Shown here: positions 1-13,400 of the stretch, piece by piece
How the letters are laid out: each line of letters opens with the position of its first letter
How positions within the stretch are numbered: the first letter of the stretch is position 1
NCBI RefSeq assembly: GCF_010093815.1
Contig: NW_022985557.1
Location: forward strand, 248,001-312,000
Source of the DNA: Pseudovirgaria hyperparasitica
Lineage: Eukaryota > Ascomycota > Dothideomycetes > Acrospermales > Acrospermaceae
DNA length: 64,000 nucleotides
Direction of reading: 5' to 3'
Made by a program: the position numbers and the translations under genes
Notes under the pieces: model-generated
Told to the model about the DNA's origin: nothing
What the model saw: only the letters and a program-made list of their open reading frames with translations
Database searches by the model: none

Positions 1-1472
1 AACGGATGAGATTCCGGTATGCTGTCAGAGGCGATCCGGAACCGGACGCCGGGTCAAAGATGTGTGGGTCAGGAATGCTGAGAAGCTAGCATCGGCATCT
101 TGCCGATCTGGTAATATCGAGTCTCTCGCAGGTGCGCTCACGAGGTGCCTGAGGCTAAGATCATAGCTATTACATAATCGAACATTGTTCTACTAGGGAT
201 GTGAATCGACGCTGGCTGCTTGGACGTCAAGATTTGAACTCCGATAAGCGTATTAGAGGAATGGTCACGAATAGTCTATTACGAGAGGTAGCTTTTAAAT
301 GTCTATAATTGCAGAACGTTAGCAGAGGATGCGTCCTATTCAGGATAAAACGCTCTATACAGCCTTTCATACCAGCGGGTGCAACACAAGATATCTGGTT
401 TTGGTGAGATTGGCCGTGTCCAATATATTCCTGGTCACTATAGGGCCCATATAGCCCTGACACATTGTGGTGATATCGGACGTAAGCATGATTATCTGAT
501 AAGGAAGTCATTGATGCCGTTCGCATATTTGCTTGTTGACTCTCAGTGACGAGTGCTGCAGTCGAAATTTACGATCAGTGTGGTGCCCGCGCGCGAAACG
601 ACACTTGCATGTCGGAGAACGGGCTGATCAATCGATTCGCTCTTCGCCCAGCTCTCAATCCAGGACTTTGATAGCTGCTGACTAGTGACCGCAGTGAAAC
701 CATGAATGCTAAGAATACGGTGAGGCTAGGAGGCGAAAAGGTGATGTCTCGAAGTTGATCAACGCAGGTCGCAAGTAGACGATGTCAAGTTAATGACTTC
801 GCGTCGTCGTCCCTTGGTTAAGCGAGGGACCCAAGTGGGCACGGGCCATGCGCTTATCCAGTTTGACGCTCATTCTTTCATTATGCATAGCTTCGTCCTC
901 GATTTCTTGACATCTCCAATCTCTTCGAATCTCGTATTTTACGCGCGATATATTGTGTTCCTGATGAGAAACGTTCATATCAGCAGTTCTGTCCCCGTGA
1001 TCGAAACTATAGTGAGCTAAGCCTGCTCGCTAAGATAGCGAAAGCTCGGTATGATGCCGCCGCGTCAAATGCACTATGCGAACATCCAACGTGCTCCACA
1101 ACCCGCTGAACTATTAGTGTCACACTATAGAAGTTTACTCCACTCGAGCTCGGCGAATTCAGTATAGATGCGCGTATTTGTGATGCGAGCCGCTACCGGC
1201 ATCCGGTTTAGTAAGTCCGTATAAAAATGCGAGCAAGTCACGGCGTAGAATGCCGTTGGAATACGCGTGGTACTTAATACATGAACTGACTATGTCAATG
1301 ACCTGTTAAATGATGATATGGTAGCCTCCCGTCCAAGGTCACTGAATCCTCATCACGCCCAGCAGCTCAATCAGATTGCGCCCGCTACAGCTTTGCAAAA
1401 ATCGCTAGCATACTCGACAGCCCAGCAACCGGTACTTGTCACAAGATCCTCGGTTCAGCCACCAGTACCACG
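1..1472. other. Gene-free left end
   Basis: I see no open frame here with recognisable protein features and no repeat structure. The frames of 60-100 codons do not resemble any family I know. The right end should hold the promoter of the MFS transporter that starts at 1473. Confidence 0.5.
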
Positions 1473-3065
1473 ATGGACATCAAGACCGATCCAGCCGTCC
1501 AAATCCCTGACCTTGCCCAATCCAAGGATACAGACCCAGTGACGAAAGACATTGAAGCGAAAGCAACCCATATCAACGGTCTCGATCTCCTAAACGCTAC
1601 GCCCCAAGAACTCCGCCGTGTTATCAGGAAGCTAGACTTTTACCTTCTCCCATTGTTCTTCATCCTGTATACGTTCTCTGTACTTGACCGCTCAAATCTC
1701 GGAAACGCTCGTCTTGTCGGTCTTCCTGAGGACATTGATGTCTCTGGCAATCGCTATGAATGGCTTGGAAACACATTCTATATTGCGTATATTGTGTTTC
1801 AATTCAATGTGCTGGGATGGAAGATCTTCAAAGCACATAAGTGGGTAGCGTTTGTTGTTGCGTTCTGGGGCATTGCGAGCACGCTTCAGGCTGCGTGCTT
1901 CGGATATGGTGCGCTGGTGGTGTGTCGTTTCTTTCTGGGGTGGGCGGAGACTATGTTTGGGCCGGGCGTGAGTTTGTATTTCAGCTACTTCTGGCCGAGA
2001 GAAGCAGTGAGTCCCCGCGCTTTGATTTGTTTGACAACGCTGATATATGATAGCTGGGTCTGCGCTTTGGGTTCTTTCTCTCCGGTGCAGCACTTGCAAA
2101 TGCTTACGGCGGGGCTCTGGCATTCGGTTTAGGCAACATAAATTCCGGTATCAGTAACTGGCGCTTGCTCTTCATCATTGAGGGTGCGCCAACAGCTCTA
2201 CTGGCTATAGTCTGCTGGTTCTACGTCCCAGACTCGCCCTCAAAAGCTCGCTTCCTAAATGAGCGCGAAAAGCAAATAGCGCAAGCATATGCAAACAACC
2301 AACCCGGAGACTTCAAGACTGAGGGTCTAAACCTCAGTCAACTCGGCGACGCATTCAAAGACTATAAGAGTGCGTGTGCCTTTTTCTTTAGCGTATGAAC
2401 ACGCGACTGACACTGTTCCAGACTGGCTCTTCGCGCTCATGAACTTCTCCGTCAACGTCTCTTTCGCCAGCCTACCTCTCTTCCTCCCTACCATAATTTC
2501 TGAATTCGGCTCCTTCTCCCGCATTGAGTCGAACGGGTTTTCCGCACCACCCTATGCGCTCTGTTTCATCATGATCATAGTCACCGCCATCGTATCCGAC
2601 AAACTCAGATTACGAGGTCCATTTGTATTCTTTTTCGCGCTGCTGTCGGCAGTGGGATGGTTGATTTTAGCCACAGCAACCACAGCAGCAGCGCGCTATG
2701 TGGCCACTTTCCTTGCAGTACTGATCTTTGTCAGCGTGGCTATGCTACTTACATGGACTGCGAACACCAACGAGACAAGCTCGAAACGTGCGGGCGGGCT
2801 GTGGATCGTACAGACAGTGGGACAGTGTGGGACGGTACTGGGCACGAATATGTTTCCCAAGAGCGAGGCACCGTATTACAGGCGTGGTATGTGGGTGGGC
2901 TGTGCGTTCAGTTTCATTGTCATGTTGTCTGCAGGAGTGCTGAGTTTCATGTTGTGGAGAGAGAATCGAAGGCGTGATAGGCGACATGGAAGGCCGGAGG
3001 TCGGGGTACAGGTTGATATGAATGATTTGGAAGATGTAGAGAGAAACTTGCGGTATATCATCTGA
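1473..3065 (+). CDS. MFS transporter, allantoate permease (Dal5-like, anion:cation symporter) family
   Basis: Three exons: 1473-2006, 2054-2369 and 2422-3065 (introns of 47 and 52 bp with GT..AG ends), giving 497 aa. It should be a plasma-membrane proton symporter for a small organic anion such as allantoate, nicotinate or another carboxylate; the substrate cannot be read from sequence. The N-terminal cytosolic stretch ends in RKLDFYLLPLFFILY, followed by LDRSNLGNARL, the hallmark first-helix/loop motif of the Dal5/ACS branch of the major facilitator superfamily. About 12 hydrophobic segments follow, with the WRLLFIIEG motif at the end of the N-terminal half. The C-terminus is short and charged. 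Length is usual for the family. It converges on the ankyrin gene at 3689. The first ATG in frame (MDIKTDP) is chosen as start. Confidence 0.88.
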
Positions 3066-3688
3066 GTCGACAGTACGTATAGGCAAACAGGCCATGTGTT
3101 CAGGAGATAGCATCGCAGTGGCTTCCACTAGACGAGGCCTTCCTCGCTCGCACTCACAGGCTCAGCTTCGTGACTCTGTGCGTTCCTACTACATCCATGC
3201 TTATTAGTTCCTACGTCACTTTCTGTTACATCCGGCATCGAGAACAAATCCCCTGCGCTGATTAGTCGACTATTATAAAGGGTGGGGACAGTTTCGAAGC
3301 AGCCTGGCCAAATCCATCCACAGAGCCGACGGTCTTCTCGCCTGAAGCTGAAGCTGCCAGTCAAACTCCGAGCACGGTATGTTCATGAATGCATTGTCCC
3401 TCGACAAGAGCTAGATAGTCTATATTAGTGGTCTAAGTGTTCTTCGTTTTGGGACCTCTAATGTGGTAATAGACTTTACACTGAATCATAGTCCAGTATC
3501 AGTGTTAATGATGGAAAGCATATAAAGAGACTTGTGGGATAGAATTCGATTGACAAGACGTATAAAACTTCCCGTCTGATATAAGCGAGTATAAGCTGTA
3601 GACTACTGTAATAGACAATGCCAATATCACACCTGTCTAAGCTACCTTCCGATTCCTATCTCTACCTTTCTCTAGTGATCTCGCTTGT
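3066..3688. other. Intergenic, between convergent genes
   Basis: This lies between the 3' ends of the MFS gene and the ankyrin gene. It holds no supported gene; it should carry both 3' UTRs. The 3400-3660 part is AT-rich. Confidence 0.5.
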
Positions 3689-6600
3689 TTACAAGCTCAG
3701 GGCACTCAGCTGACTCTCGAGCTTCTTGCATGCGGCTCCTACATCACTGCTGGCAAACCCATCGCCCAAAGCCGCCATGCCGACCCATCGACTAACCTCG
3801 TCCGCTCTCCATTTACCACTCTCCATCTCCCCAACATCATTCTCCGCCTTCTCCTCATAATCGCTTCTACCCTTGTTTCGCACACGACGCCCCTGGTGCC
3901 CACTCGAATGTTTCCCGGCAATTCGCCTTGCGACCTCGTTCGCCTCGAGAAGAGACACCAGCTTACGCTTGTGCGGCCTAGATGCGAGCTTCTGACACAG
4001 CGCATACATCCTCTCCGACGGTGAGTGGGATATGAGTCTCTCACCGCCGGGAGGAAAGACTTGGGAGGCACAGTTTCGATCCCTGAGACGTGATCGTCGT
4101 AGACTCTTAGGTAGCGAATAGACCACGCATGTTGTTCGGGAAGTTGTGTGTTCTTAAAACAAGAGCTGGACCATGCGTCTTGTGCTAGCTCGACAGGCGT
4201 ACTGCCTGTTGCGTTCTCGCGGTACAGAAGATCGGGACGACGGGCGAACATCATCTTCAGCACGGTTGGGAGCTGGTTGCGTACGGCGAAGTGCACGGGA
4301 GAGTTCCCTGAGCCATCGAGAATACCGAGGTCTTCGTTTTCTGGCCCTGCGAGGTCAAGCAGCGCGTTGAGAATCAGGTGGTTTTCTGTGATGCAGTCCT
4401 TACTCTGGGAGACTATCGGCTGGACGTAAGGTTCGAAGGGTTCGTTTGTTTCTCGAAGATTACTACACTTGTACAACCAGAGCGTAAGCGGAGTCAGGGA
4501 GCCAGGGTCAGCGATGTTAGACCGCTCGGTCAGCATGGATGGGAGGAGTCGCTTGTCGATGAGACTGAGCATCTCTTGGAAGCCAGTAGTGAACGCAGAG
4601 ATGCTGAAGCCATTCCCGGCAAGTAATAGATGGAGCAGGTTGCTACCGTTGTAGTCCCGGATACTTTGGTCAGCGCCAGCAGCGACAAGAACTTTCGCTA
4701 TAGCGGTCCGCTGTAACATGAAAGCCAAAGATAGCGGAGTGTATCCATCGACCGATCGAACCTCCAACAAGTCGGCATTCTGTCTCAAAAGATAAGACAC
4801 TAGTTGCTCACTCGCCTCTGACGGTTCTGCCATGACAGCACAATGGAGCACAAGATTACTTCTTGAGTCTAGCCAATCCGAAATCGCTCTGTCGAAACCT
4901 CCCTGAGCTTGTGCCAGTCTCTGAAGCATACTATCATCCTTATTCGCATCCGCATAGTAGTTATAATGTCGTAAGGGCGACGTACTGGAAAAGTACTCCA
5001 CAGAATCGATATTCGAGTGGTAGGCAGCAAGTAGAAGCGGCGAGTCCTTGTGTTGAGGACGTACGCTCATGTTTCGGCCTGCATCTGCCCAGTCTTTGCG
5101 TTTCTTCCCATGAATGGTGAGTCCTTGGTAGTATTTCGGCTTCTCCTTGGATGGCACACCAGATTTATCTACGATGACTTCCAATGGAATACCTACACCG
5201 GTCTGTCTTATCATATGGGACAGCAGGCGAGTTCGTCCTTTCCATATGGCACGTAGAAAGTGGTATTCATCGATCTTCAAGCCAGAAGATGGACTGAACT
5301 CAGACCCTAGTTCGAAAGCGGTCTCAAGCAATTCCAGGTCATCGGCCTCCACAGCGAGCGATATGATATCCACTATGTCATTGTCTTCGGGATCAGTATC
5401 TCTGAGCTTGGCATAGGTCAAGAAATCACTGCCGTCGTTCCCAAAACAACCCAAGGGAAATTTCCATAATAGCATTGTATTTGGTGCGACATTACTCTTG
5501 ACTTGATTCGCAAGTTCCTGGACTATATCGACCGTGAAGCGCTCGTCAACGATCTCAGAGTCTAAAGAAAACGATTAGACGCGTGGATGATACACCGGGC
5601 TGTGTACTTACAAATCTGTATCTCGTCGTCATCACTTTCGCCTTCGTTTTCGCAAGTATCTGCTGGATTCATACTATAACGAGCACGGGCGTCTACTTCC
5701 CGTGGTGAGTATTGAGCGCGTGCGATTTCAAGAATTGCCTTGGCAGTACTAAAGTGACCACGGAAGAAAGCCAGTGAGAATGGGCTGTAGCCTAAGTTGT
5801 CAGTCACGGCTATATTTAGAGGTTGGAACTCCTTCTTCGGACCCCAAGCCGCCAGGGTCAGTTTCTTGATACAAGCTAGATCGCCAATGGCAGCGGCATC
5901 GAAACTGTAGACCAGGTAAGCATTATCGTCAGAGATTATTCTTAATAGCCTCAACTTACAGGTCAAGATAAGCCTCTTTAGTTGAGTCGTTGAGATCTGG
6001 TAAATCGAAAGTGAACCTGAGTTCAAACGCGGCTGCATTCTCGTACGTATGTTCCGAATCGGAATAGTTGTATTGCTTCTGAGGTTTCTTGATATTGGGA
6101 TACAAGTCATAAAATTGCTTTGCGCCGTTTCGCACCAGTTCGGCATCGAGAGTCTCAAAAGCATCAATCATCTTGGCGATAGCGGCCTGTTTCTCTCTGA
6201 CTCCTTGACGATCATGCCATTCCGTTAACTTCCTTTGGCACTCGCTGAGATCTCGGTCGTAGGCTTCTCTTGCCTTTTGTATTTTACGTTTGGCCATCCA
6301 GAGGCGGTAAGGACCGTCTTTCAGGTTATCAAGATATCGCGCGTCTTCGTATGGCTCAGGCATGATAGGTTTCCAGTTTGGCGCTACTTCTTCGTACCCC
6401 TTGAGAGCTTTTAACCTTTGTCTTACGCGATCCAGGACCGTCTCCCCATTACGATGGTCTCTGTACTTGTCATTGGCCTTCACGAGGTAGCCGCTGGGGG
6501 TAGGTGTGTTGGGATCCGCGCCATGTCGTAGTAGCCCGAGAGCAATCTCTGGTAGATCTGACTGGACTGCTTGGATGATTGGCTGCGAGAAAGATTGACC

Positions 6601-9600
6601 ATAATCCGCCATATTTTGCTCATTAGATCTATTTGCAACTTCCTGGAACTTCAGCATGACAGATTTGATATAGTCAGCAAACTCGATGCGAGGATTCGCT
6701 CCCCCAGCAAGTAATTTGAGTGCACCTAAGGTGCTCTTACCTATGATAGCGGTCATGAGTGGAGAATAAGCTGATGGGCTCCGTGTCGACCCTTCCACAG
6801 CAAGATGATTTATTGCACGTGAGACGGCTGGCCCGTCTTCATCGAACAAGACCTGCAGAAGCTCTGGCTGTTTGACGGAATAGGCATGCAATGATGTTGC
6901 TTGATTTAGATCCGCCTGAGCTGCAGAAGCCCCTAGTTTGATCAACGCAGTGGCCATCTCTTTGGGGTTCGGAGAAGCCAATGCTAGGACTAATAGCAGG
7001 ATCGCACCTTCTGGAGATCTGTCGTAGTCGTTGAGCAATTTGATAGGCAGGAGGACGTCAGCACCGAATGACCCAATAAGCTCTTTGACAACTTCGACAT
7101 GCCCACCGATGACTGCGAAGTGTAGTGGCGACGCATTCGAATCCCATGCGAGCACGTCCACATTGTAGATATCTGGGTCCTCCCTGCTCTCCTCGTCTAG
7201 CAAGTTGTCGACTTTAGAAGTATCTGGTCTGACTTTGACGAATGAACCAGTAGTGAGTGAAATCTCATCCTCATCATCTGTATCTAGATCTTCCTCGTCG
7301 TCATCTATGACTTCGGTCTCACTCATTCCTGGATCCTCGGATCTGGCCTTCTCGAGTTTAGCAGTCACTCTTGCTTTCAATGCTGCCGCACGACGTTGCT
7401 CTGATCCAATTGCTTCTTCCTCTGCGTTTAATTCGCTTCTAAGAAGTAGGGTCTTGACGATCTCTGCATTGCCTCTGGCAGCCGCGAGATGGAGTGCGGT
7501 GCGGCCATCAGCAAGTCTGGATATCATGCGCGCTCCGTTGTCGACCAGACACTTCACAATCTCGGGACTCGACAACATACATGCAAGGTGAAGAGGAGTT
7601 CGCCCAGTAATATCGCGTCTGTTTGGGTCAGCGTCCTCCTGCTTCAACCAATCCCGGACATGCTCCAGGTCGCAGTCCACGATCGCTTGACACAAGCGGG
7701 CGGTATTGCCAACATAGGCCATCTCAGTCCAGTCGGTATTCGTAATCGGATTGAAGCTTCCAATAGCCTGTCGTCCTGGGTTATCTTTGATGAACTCAAT
7801 GTCACCAGACACGTATATATTGCTCTCCTCTTGGGCAACCTCTTCTTCTTCCAAGGTCGCAGGCTTCGGACAGCATCCACAGCAGTCGCCAACGATGTCA
7901 TGGATCGAGCCGACGAACGCTGGGTCTGTCCAAGTGTCAGCAACAAGATTGTACGGATGTTTGAGACTACATACGGCGATGCAAGTTGACCTCTCGGTCC
8001 TTCTTGTTCCACTCAGCATTGAGAAGCAGGTCTTTGGTATAGAGCAACTTCTCTATCTTCTTCGCGTGAAATTTCTCCCCGTACGGAATCGTAAACGTAT
8101 GGTAGTTGCTGACTTCATCCTGTTCGAACCATTCGGCCACTTCATCGTCATACTGGTCTTTGATATTGCCGTGCATAGTATATCTGAATCTGGTGTTGCG
8201 ATTGATCTGAGGCCTCCCGCGCTCTCTGCGGCGCTGGTCAATGTAAGCATCACGTTCGCTGGAATTCGGCAGTTTCTCAAGTATCAAGAGGCGAGCTAAA
8301 CCAACGCTACGCTTAAAGGACCTTTCGAATATAGTCTGTATGCAAATGTCAGCGAAATGGAGGGTTGACTCGAGCTCGCCGGAATCGCAACGGATGGAGA
8401 GAACTCCTCGCCAAAGGATCTAGTCCTTGAGCAGCTCAAATAAAGCTAAAAGACTCGCTTTAAAGAAAGTCACGTACGGGGTCAATGCGTTGCCTGTCGA
8501 GGTCCGAAAACATGATCTCAAATCCACGACGTGAATATTTCGAAAGTCGGTTTTCATAAGACGGCGAGCGTCTAGAAATATCGATATGATTAGTCTGCGT
8601 GATATACGCAGCAACAGCCCTCGGCGCAAGCCATATCTGTTTTCCGTCGTATGCAGCGCAGCTATAACAATGTCAATATGTGTTGATACCTATTAGTTAG
8701 ATTGCTTGTTGGACTTTGACTTACCTGCAATCGACTATCAAGCTGTTAGCGGCTATTGACCTGATTAATCAAGGGTACGATGACTTACCATCAAATCCCG
8801 TCAAGATCTCGGCGATTGACTTGTAAATGCGTAGCACGATCTGGACGTGACGCGTTGGATAGCGAGAAACGATTGTGATGGCGTTCTTGGTTCGTATAGT
8901 GGCTTCGTGGTCGTCATTAGCGTATTCAGTTCGACAAACGGAGTCACGAAACTGGCGGGCTGAGTGATTCAGACAGGGGACTCGACTTACTCGTCTCTTC
9001 AAGGATAGAATCACGAATACTTTGCTCGATCTGTTTGATCTTCTCAACAGCTTGGTATTCAGTAAGATCATACAAGAACAAGTCAACGTCAGACGCGGGC
9101 GCCAGTTGCTCATGATAGTACGTCCTCAGGCCTCTCTTCGAGCCTCTATACGCATCTGGAACCGGCAGAAGCGAGGATACCACAGAGCTCCCTGCCGCTA
9201 CTACATTATTCCAGTCTAGAGCCGACAGCGAGCTCTCCGAGAATAGGTTAAAGTTGGTCTGGAATTCCTTGAGATTATCGACCAGCGCAGGACTTCCACT
9301 CGGTTTGCGAAGATCATCTGCAAGTGGCATGATGTACTTCTGCCGGACATTTTCGGACTCCCTGGCAATATCACGGGCACGGATCTTTATGTCTGCTCTT
9401 CTCTTCTCCGTATAAACGGGGACGACGTTGACATGGTTGTCTTTGATTGCGGGATGCGATGGCTCCTGGGCAAATATCTCTCGAAGAACGGAGTCGTACG
9501 CTTTGTACGGCTGGAGCAACTTGATCATAGGGACATCAGGGTTTTTGTCAACATAGAAGAGGAAGTCTGAGTGCGGCGCTGGCAGAGCCGGAAGCTCACG

Positions 9601-9621
9601 TGGCTTATGCATTATAGCCAT
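3689..9621 (-). CDS. Large ankyrin-repeat protein with a putative nucleotidyltransferase-like N-terminal domain
   Basis: Nine exons, read on the minus strand: 9621-8991, 8902-8789, 8734-8725 (10-nt microexon), 8661-8478, 8335-7975, 7925-5960, 5904-5612, 5561-4045 and 3991-3689. All joins use GT..AG sites, keep frame and give 1792 aa. Seen: residues about 138-252 carry AAGSS (143-147), SDVDLFLYD (DVD at 178-180), then RHVQIVLRIYKS and GFDVDCSC (D248, D250). This is the order of the GS, DxD and third-acid motifs of polymerase-beta-like nucleotidyltransferases. Ankyrin-type repeats follow at about 535-600 (GRTPLHLAC, GRTALHLAA), 690-900, 1110-1140 and 1459-1640, with an acidic run near 640. The same N-terminal block occurs in unnamed ankyrin proteins of other fungi and, as I recall, of protists. 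Inference: it may be an enzyme that adds nucleotides; catalysis is unproven. It lies 813 bp downstream of the RdRP gene on the same strand. Exon order is firm; the last intron (3992-4044) is the weakest join. Confidence 0.82.
8725..8734 (-). other. 10-nt microexon (exon 3 of the ankyrin/nucleotidyltransferase-like gene)
   Basis: The ten bases lie between an acceptor (TAG ending at 8735) and a donor (GTAAGT from 8724), flanked by introns of 54 and 63 bp. Joined to its neighbours it encodes part of V249, all of D250 and C251, and part of S252. Without it the ITGFD and CAAYDG segments on either side are out of frame. It therefore carries one of the putative catalytic acids. Confidence 0.8.
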
Positions 9622-10434
9622 TGCGTCTGGTCGGCTGTGATGGCAGGGGGTGAGGTCTGAGTAGAAATGATTGATGCCGGAGACAGTGAACAGTGAACCA
9701 ATGAAAGATATCTCGACTTGGAAAGGTAAGTAAGGAAATCTAAAGAGACAGTAAAGGAGATTCGTGACCGCTTTTAAACACGCAAGATATGTATAATGGA
9801 AGTGAGTGAGCCATCTCGGGGCCTGGCGCTAGTACCGTTCGAGACGCGTGTCGAGCGCGACGGAGGCATCAAGCAGCGTGGACATTTGGAAAGAGATCGA
9901 CCCCAGCCGATGCTCCATAGACCTTGCGTTGTGTGGATCAGCGACAGGGGCCTTGACATACTTCTGCCTATTGTCGCTAAGATATTCTCGCGATGTCTCA
10001 AAGGTATGAATCGATGCCTCAGGCGCCAGTTACAGCCTACGAGGCAGAACAAGAGTCATAGTAGAGTACATCCATGGCGTGGTGCGAGTATACGCAAAGC
10101 TCCAGCAGCACAATGGACCAATGAAGATGGCATCGTATCAGCGAACAGGCTGTAGGATGAACTATCGTGCGTTGGTTGCAAATCCATCAGAACAGGTGTG
10201 AATCTGTATAGTTCAGGACCCAAAAAGGACAATTCAAGGGTTTCCTTGCGGTCCAGCTGAGCCAAGGCACGACATTCTGGTCCGTTCTTGTCGCTCATCA
10301 GGCGAGATAATCCATGGAAAAAGCCACTAAGCTCAATTTGAACGTGTCGCTTCGCCTGCTTATTACAAACAAATGCAACAATCGCGAAACTTTGACTAAT
10401 TACTATGAAAGCACGCTGATGCCCGTCTGGAGAA
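9622..10434. other. Intergenic, between the RdRP and ankyrin genes
   Basis: This 813-bp spacer should hold the 3' UTR of the RdRP gene and the promoter of the ankyrin gene. Minus-strand frames of 92 and 137 codons (9774-10052 and 10056-10469) show no family features, and the second overlaps the RdRP stop, so I do not call them genes. Confidence 0.5.
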
Positions 10435-13400
10435 TCACTCATCGTCTGATTCCATGACACTACTACCACCGCCTTGGTTTGCGAACCACGTCAAAGCCGA
10501 TGGCTTCTCATCAAACTCGATAGTGACCTCCTCCTCGGCTGCAGGGTCTTCAGGCCGATTAATGATAACATTGTTCATCTCCTTTTCGCCTTCCTTGCCA
10601 GCAACTGTCTCAATGCTCGAAGATGTCAATTTCTCATCAGGTGTGTCCGACTCAGCTGCCATCGGCGCCTTGTCAAGCCCGATGGAAAAGTTGTCCATCA
10701 AATCTACCAGGTCATCAAATGCCGAGGGCGTTCTTGAAGTATTTGCCAGAACGTTTGAGGTTGGTGTTGTTGAGTAAACACTGGGAAAGGCATATTCCCT
10801 CTGCTGCATAAACACCTCGTTATCCACCTCGTTCTTGTAGGAAGCTTGGAGTGCAGCCTCAACATCCTCCTGTGGTTCCCAGTGATCTCGCTCCGGTGCC
10901 ACAGAGGATTTACTATGACCTTGTGCTACGCGGAAGCTATGCACTCTATTCTTCACCGCGTTGATGATTCCGGCATTCTTTTGTGTGAATTGGTCGATAT
11001 CCATGCTCTGTCCAACTCTCTCGGCATCTTCAAACAGCTCCAACTTATCGCCGCGATGAGTGATACCCTGAGCAGTCTCAAGATCATCACTGATAATAGT
11101 TGGTGTCGCCTGCATCTTGTTATGTGGATGACGACGTCTTGCACCCTGGTGTGCTGTCACCGACGCCTGTATTCTATGCTGACCAGCGGTCGCAATGAGT
11201 CCCATTTCTTTGTAGAATATCCATGGAAAGCTCATCAGTGGCATGCGTATGTCCGAGGTCTTCTCATCTGATAGGTCGGTTGGATCGGAGACTGCATTAG
11301 CTTTCCGCTCGGCAAGAGCCATTTCCACTTCCCTCGCAGTTACTGTATACATGGCTGCAACAAATACGCCAAGCTGCTCAAAGCTTTTTCCACCTGCTTT
11401 CTCGATGCAACGTTCTGCATAGTGTTGTCTTAGCGCACTAATGCTGCTACCGATTTCTTCGTGGAATTGGTAATCTTTACCAGCGTTGTGGGACAAAACA
11501 AATGTTGACCACACTTCGAACTCAGTAGCGATAGCATACTGTGCCATAAGTCTACGAATCGCTTTATCGTATCCATTTTTGATGTCAGCGGCGTCTTTGA
11601 GTATGCTCTCAGTCAAGCTATATGCTTCGAGTACCCTTTTGTCAAAAGGCTCATCGTAAAAGGGATGAAAGTCCTCTCGCTGGACCTGGTCGTATAGTTG
11701 ACCCAGGATCTTTTTTGATGTATAGACACTCTTGTTGCCAAATTTAGGCCTCATAAAGTGTGGCTTACTTGGAGGTCGAAGCTCTCTGTTCATCCTGGCA
11801 GGAATACCTGATTTCGGGAAGTCGACAGCACAGGAGTGAAGCTCCGCCAGCTTTAGGCAGGTTTTGCTCCTGATTCCATCTTCAAGCCGATCAGCCTGAG
11901 CTAAATGTGCTGTAGCAATAGTACCAAGTTGATCATTCCGGATGTAGTTTACGAAGAATGACGACATGTCATCAATGGTAACCTTGTTTTTCTCAATCCC
12001 TTTCGGAGCAGTGAAATCCATTGGGGGATGATTTATCTCCTGAGGTATGAGCTCTTCATCCCAAATGATCATGTAGTCGTCACCATCGAGGTCACCACCA
12101 GAACACATATTCGCGATATCACGGTCGCCAGTTTGGGGTAAAACCACGACGTTCTTCAGATGATGGAGCGCGGCTTTGTCTCTAGCCACGACAATGCGAA
12201 TATCTCCAGGGTGTAATGAAGGATTTCGTGCAAGAACACAGACGCCCTCAATGACCTTGTAGCTATTTTCATGTTTGATTTGAAGGAAGATCTCTGGTAA
12301 ACTGGCTAATCTGTCATTCCGCGTTGTGTTTAGATCGTTTGATTGTTGGTCCTCGTAGTGACCTTGCAGTTCACCTGTCTCGTCCACACATCCGAACAGG
12401 AATGCACTCTTGGTGACCTTTATCTGTGCCTTCTCTTTGAGATTCTTCAATCTCCAAGTCCTCCACAGCTGTAGTACAGACAGAGTAAATGGGTCTTTAT
12501 ACTGCATGAAGCCGTCTCGGATGATGCTTGCCAGTGTCGTGGTCATATGATTGAAGTCAATAAAGTGTTCTAGTTGATCCAGGGCCGTTGACTCCTCGAT
12601 CATTGCCTCGTCCAGCTTTTCAAGTTCTGTCTTCATTTTGTTGACAAAGACACTGTCTGGAACTCCAAGATTTGAGAGAACCATGATGACTTGGCGGTTG
12701 AGCTGAGCTGTCACATAGTCGGAGACCCTGATGATCTCCAGCCCCGAGTGATTAGCAGGAAACTTGTACTGGCTACGTCGGATGACGATCTCCTTCGTTT
12801 TCAGACCGTGGGCCAACACCAGGACACCTTTGCAGCCTCCTAGACGGAATTGGACGAGGGAAGGTGGATCCCCATCGCAGTCTAGTGGAACACCCCAGTC
12901 TGTGGCTACCGCCATGAGAAGATACCTTGAGATCTTTCCAACTCCATCTGAGAATGTGTAGCCATTCCGCTGGATATCTTCCGCAGTACTGACCTCAATT
13001 GTGCCGCAGTTCATCGCACGAGTCGTAGAGAAGCACTGACCGATGCGTGCACAGTACTTTGCAACAACCTTGATGTCTTCAAAATCACCCATGTGCTCGC
13101 GCATCTTATCGGGATATACCTGATCATTGGGCGGCGAGAAAAAGTAGGCGCCATTCTCTCGGAATTGAGAGTTTCCGAATGCAAGAAACTCATAATGTCG
13201 ACCTCCAATGTCTATTCCGTTCGTCATCGTGAGCTTCACACGGTTGAGAATTGCTGTAATTTTGCTGTCGTCCGTACTCTGCAACTTTCCCTCTGGGATC
13301 TCATCCATGAACTTTACCCGCAAGAATCTGTCCGAGAACTCTGAGTATTGTCTCACCACACGGTTCGAGATCTCTTGCGTAGGAGTTCCAATGTACATTG

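Noticed and set aside
10056-10469. 137-codon minus frame after the RdRP
   Set aside because: It overlaps the RdRP 3' end and shows no domain or family features.
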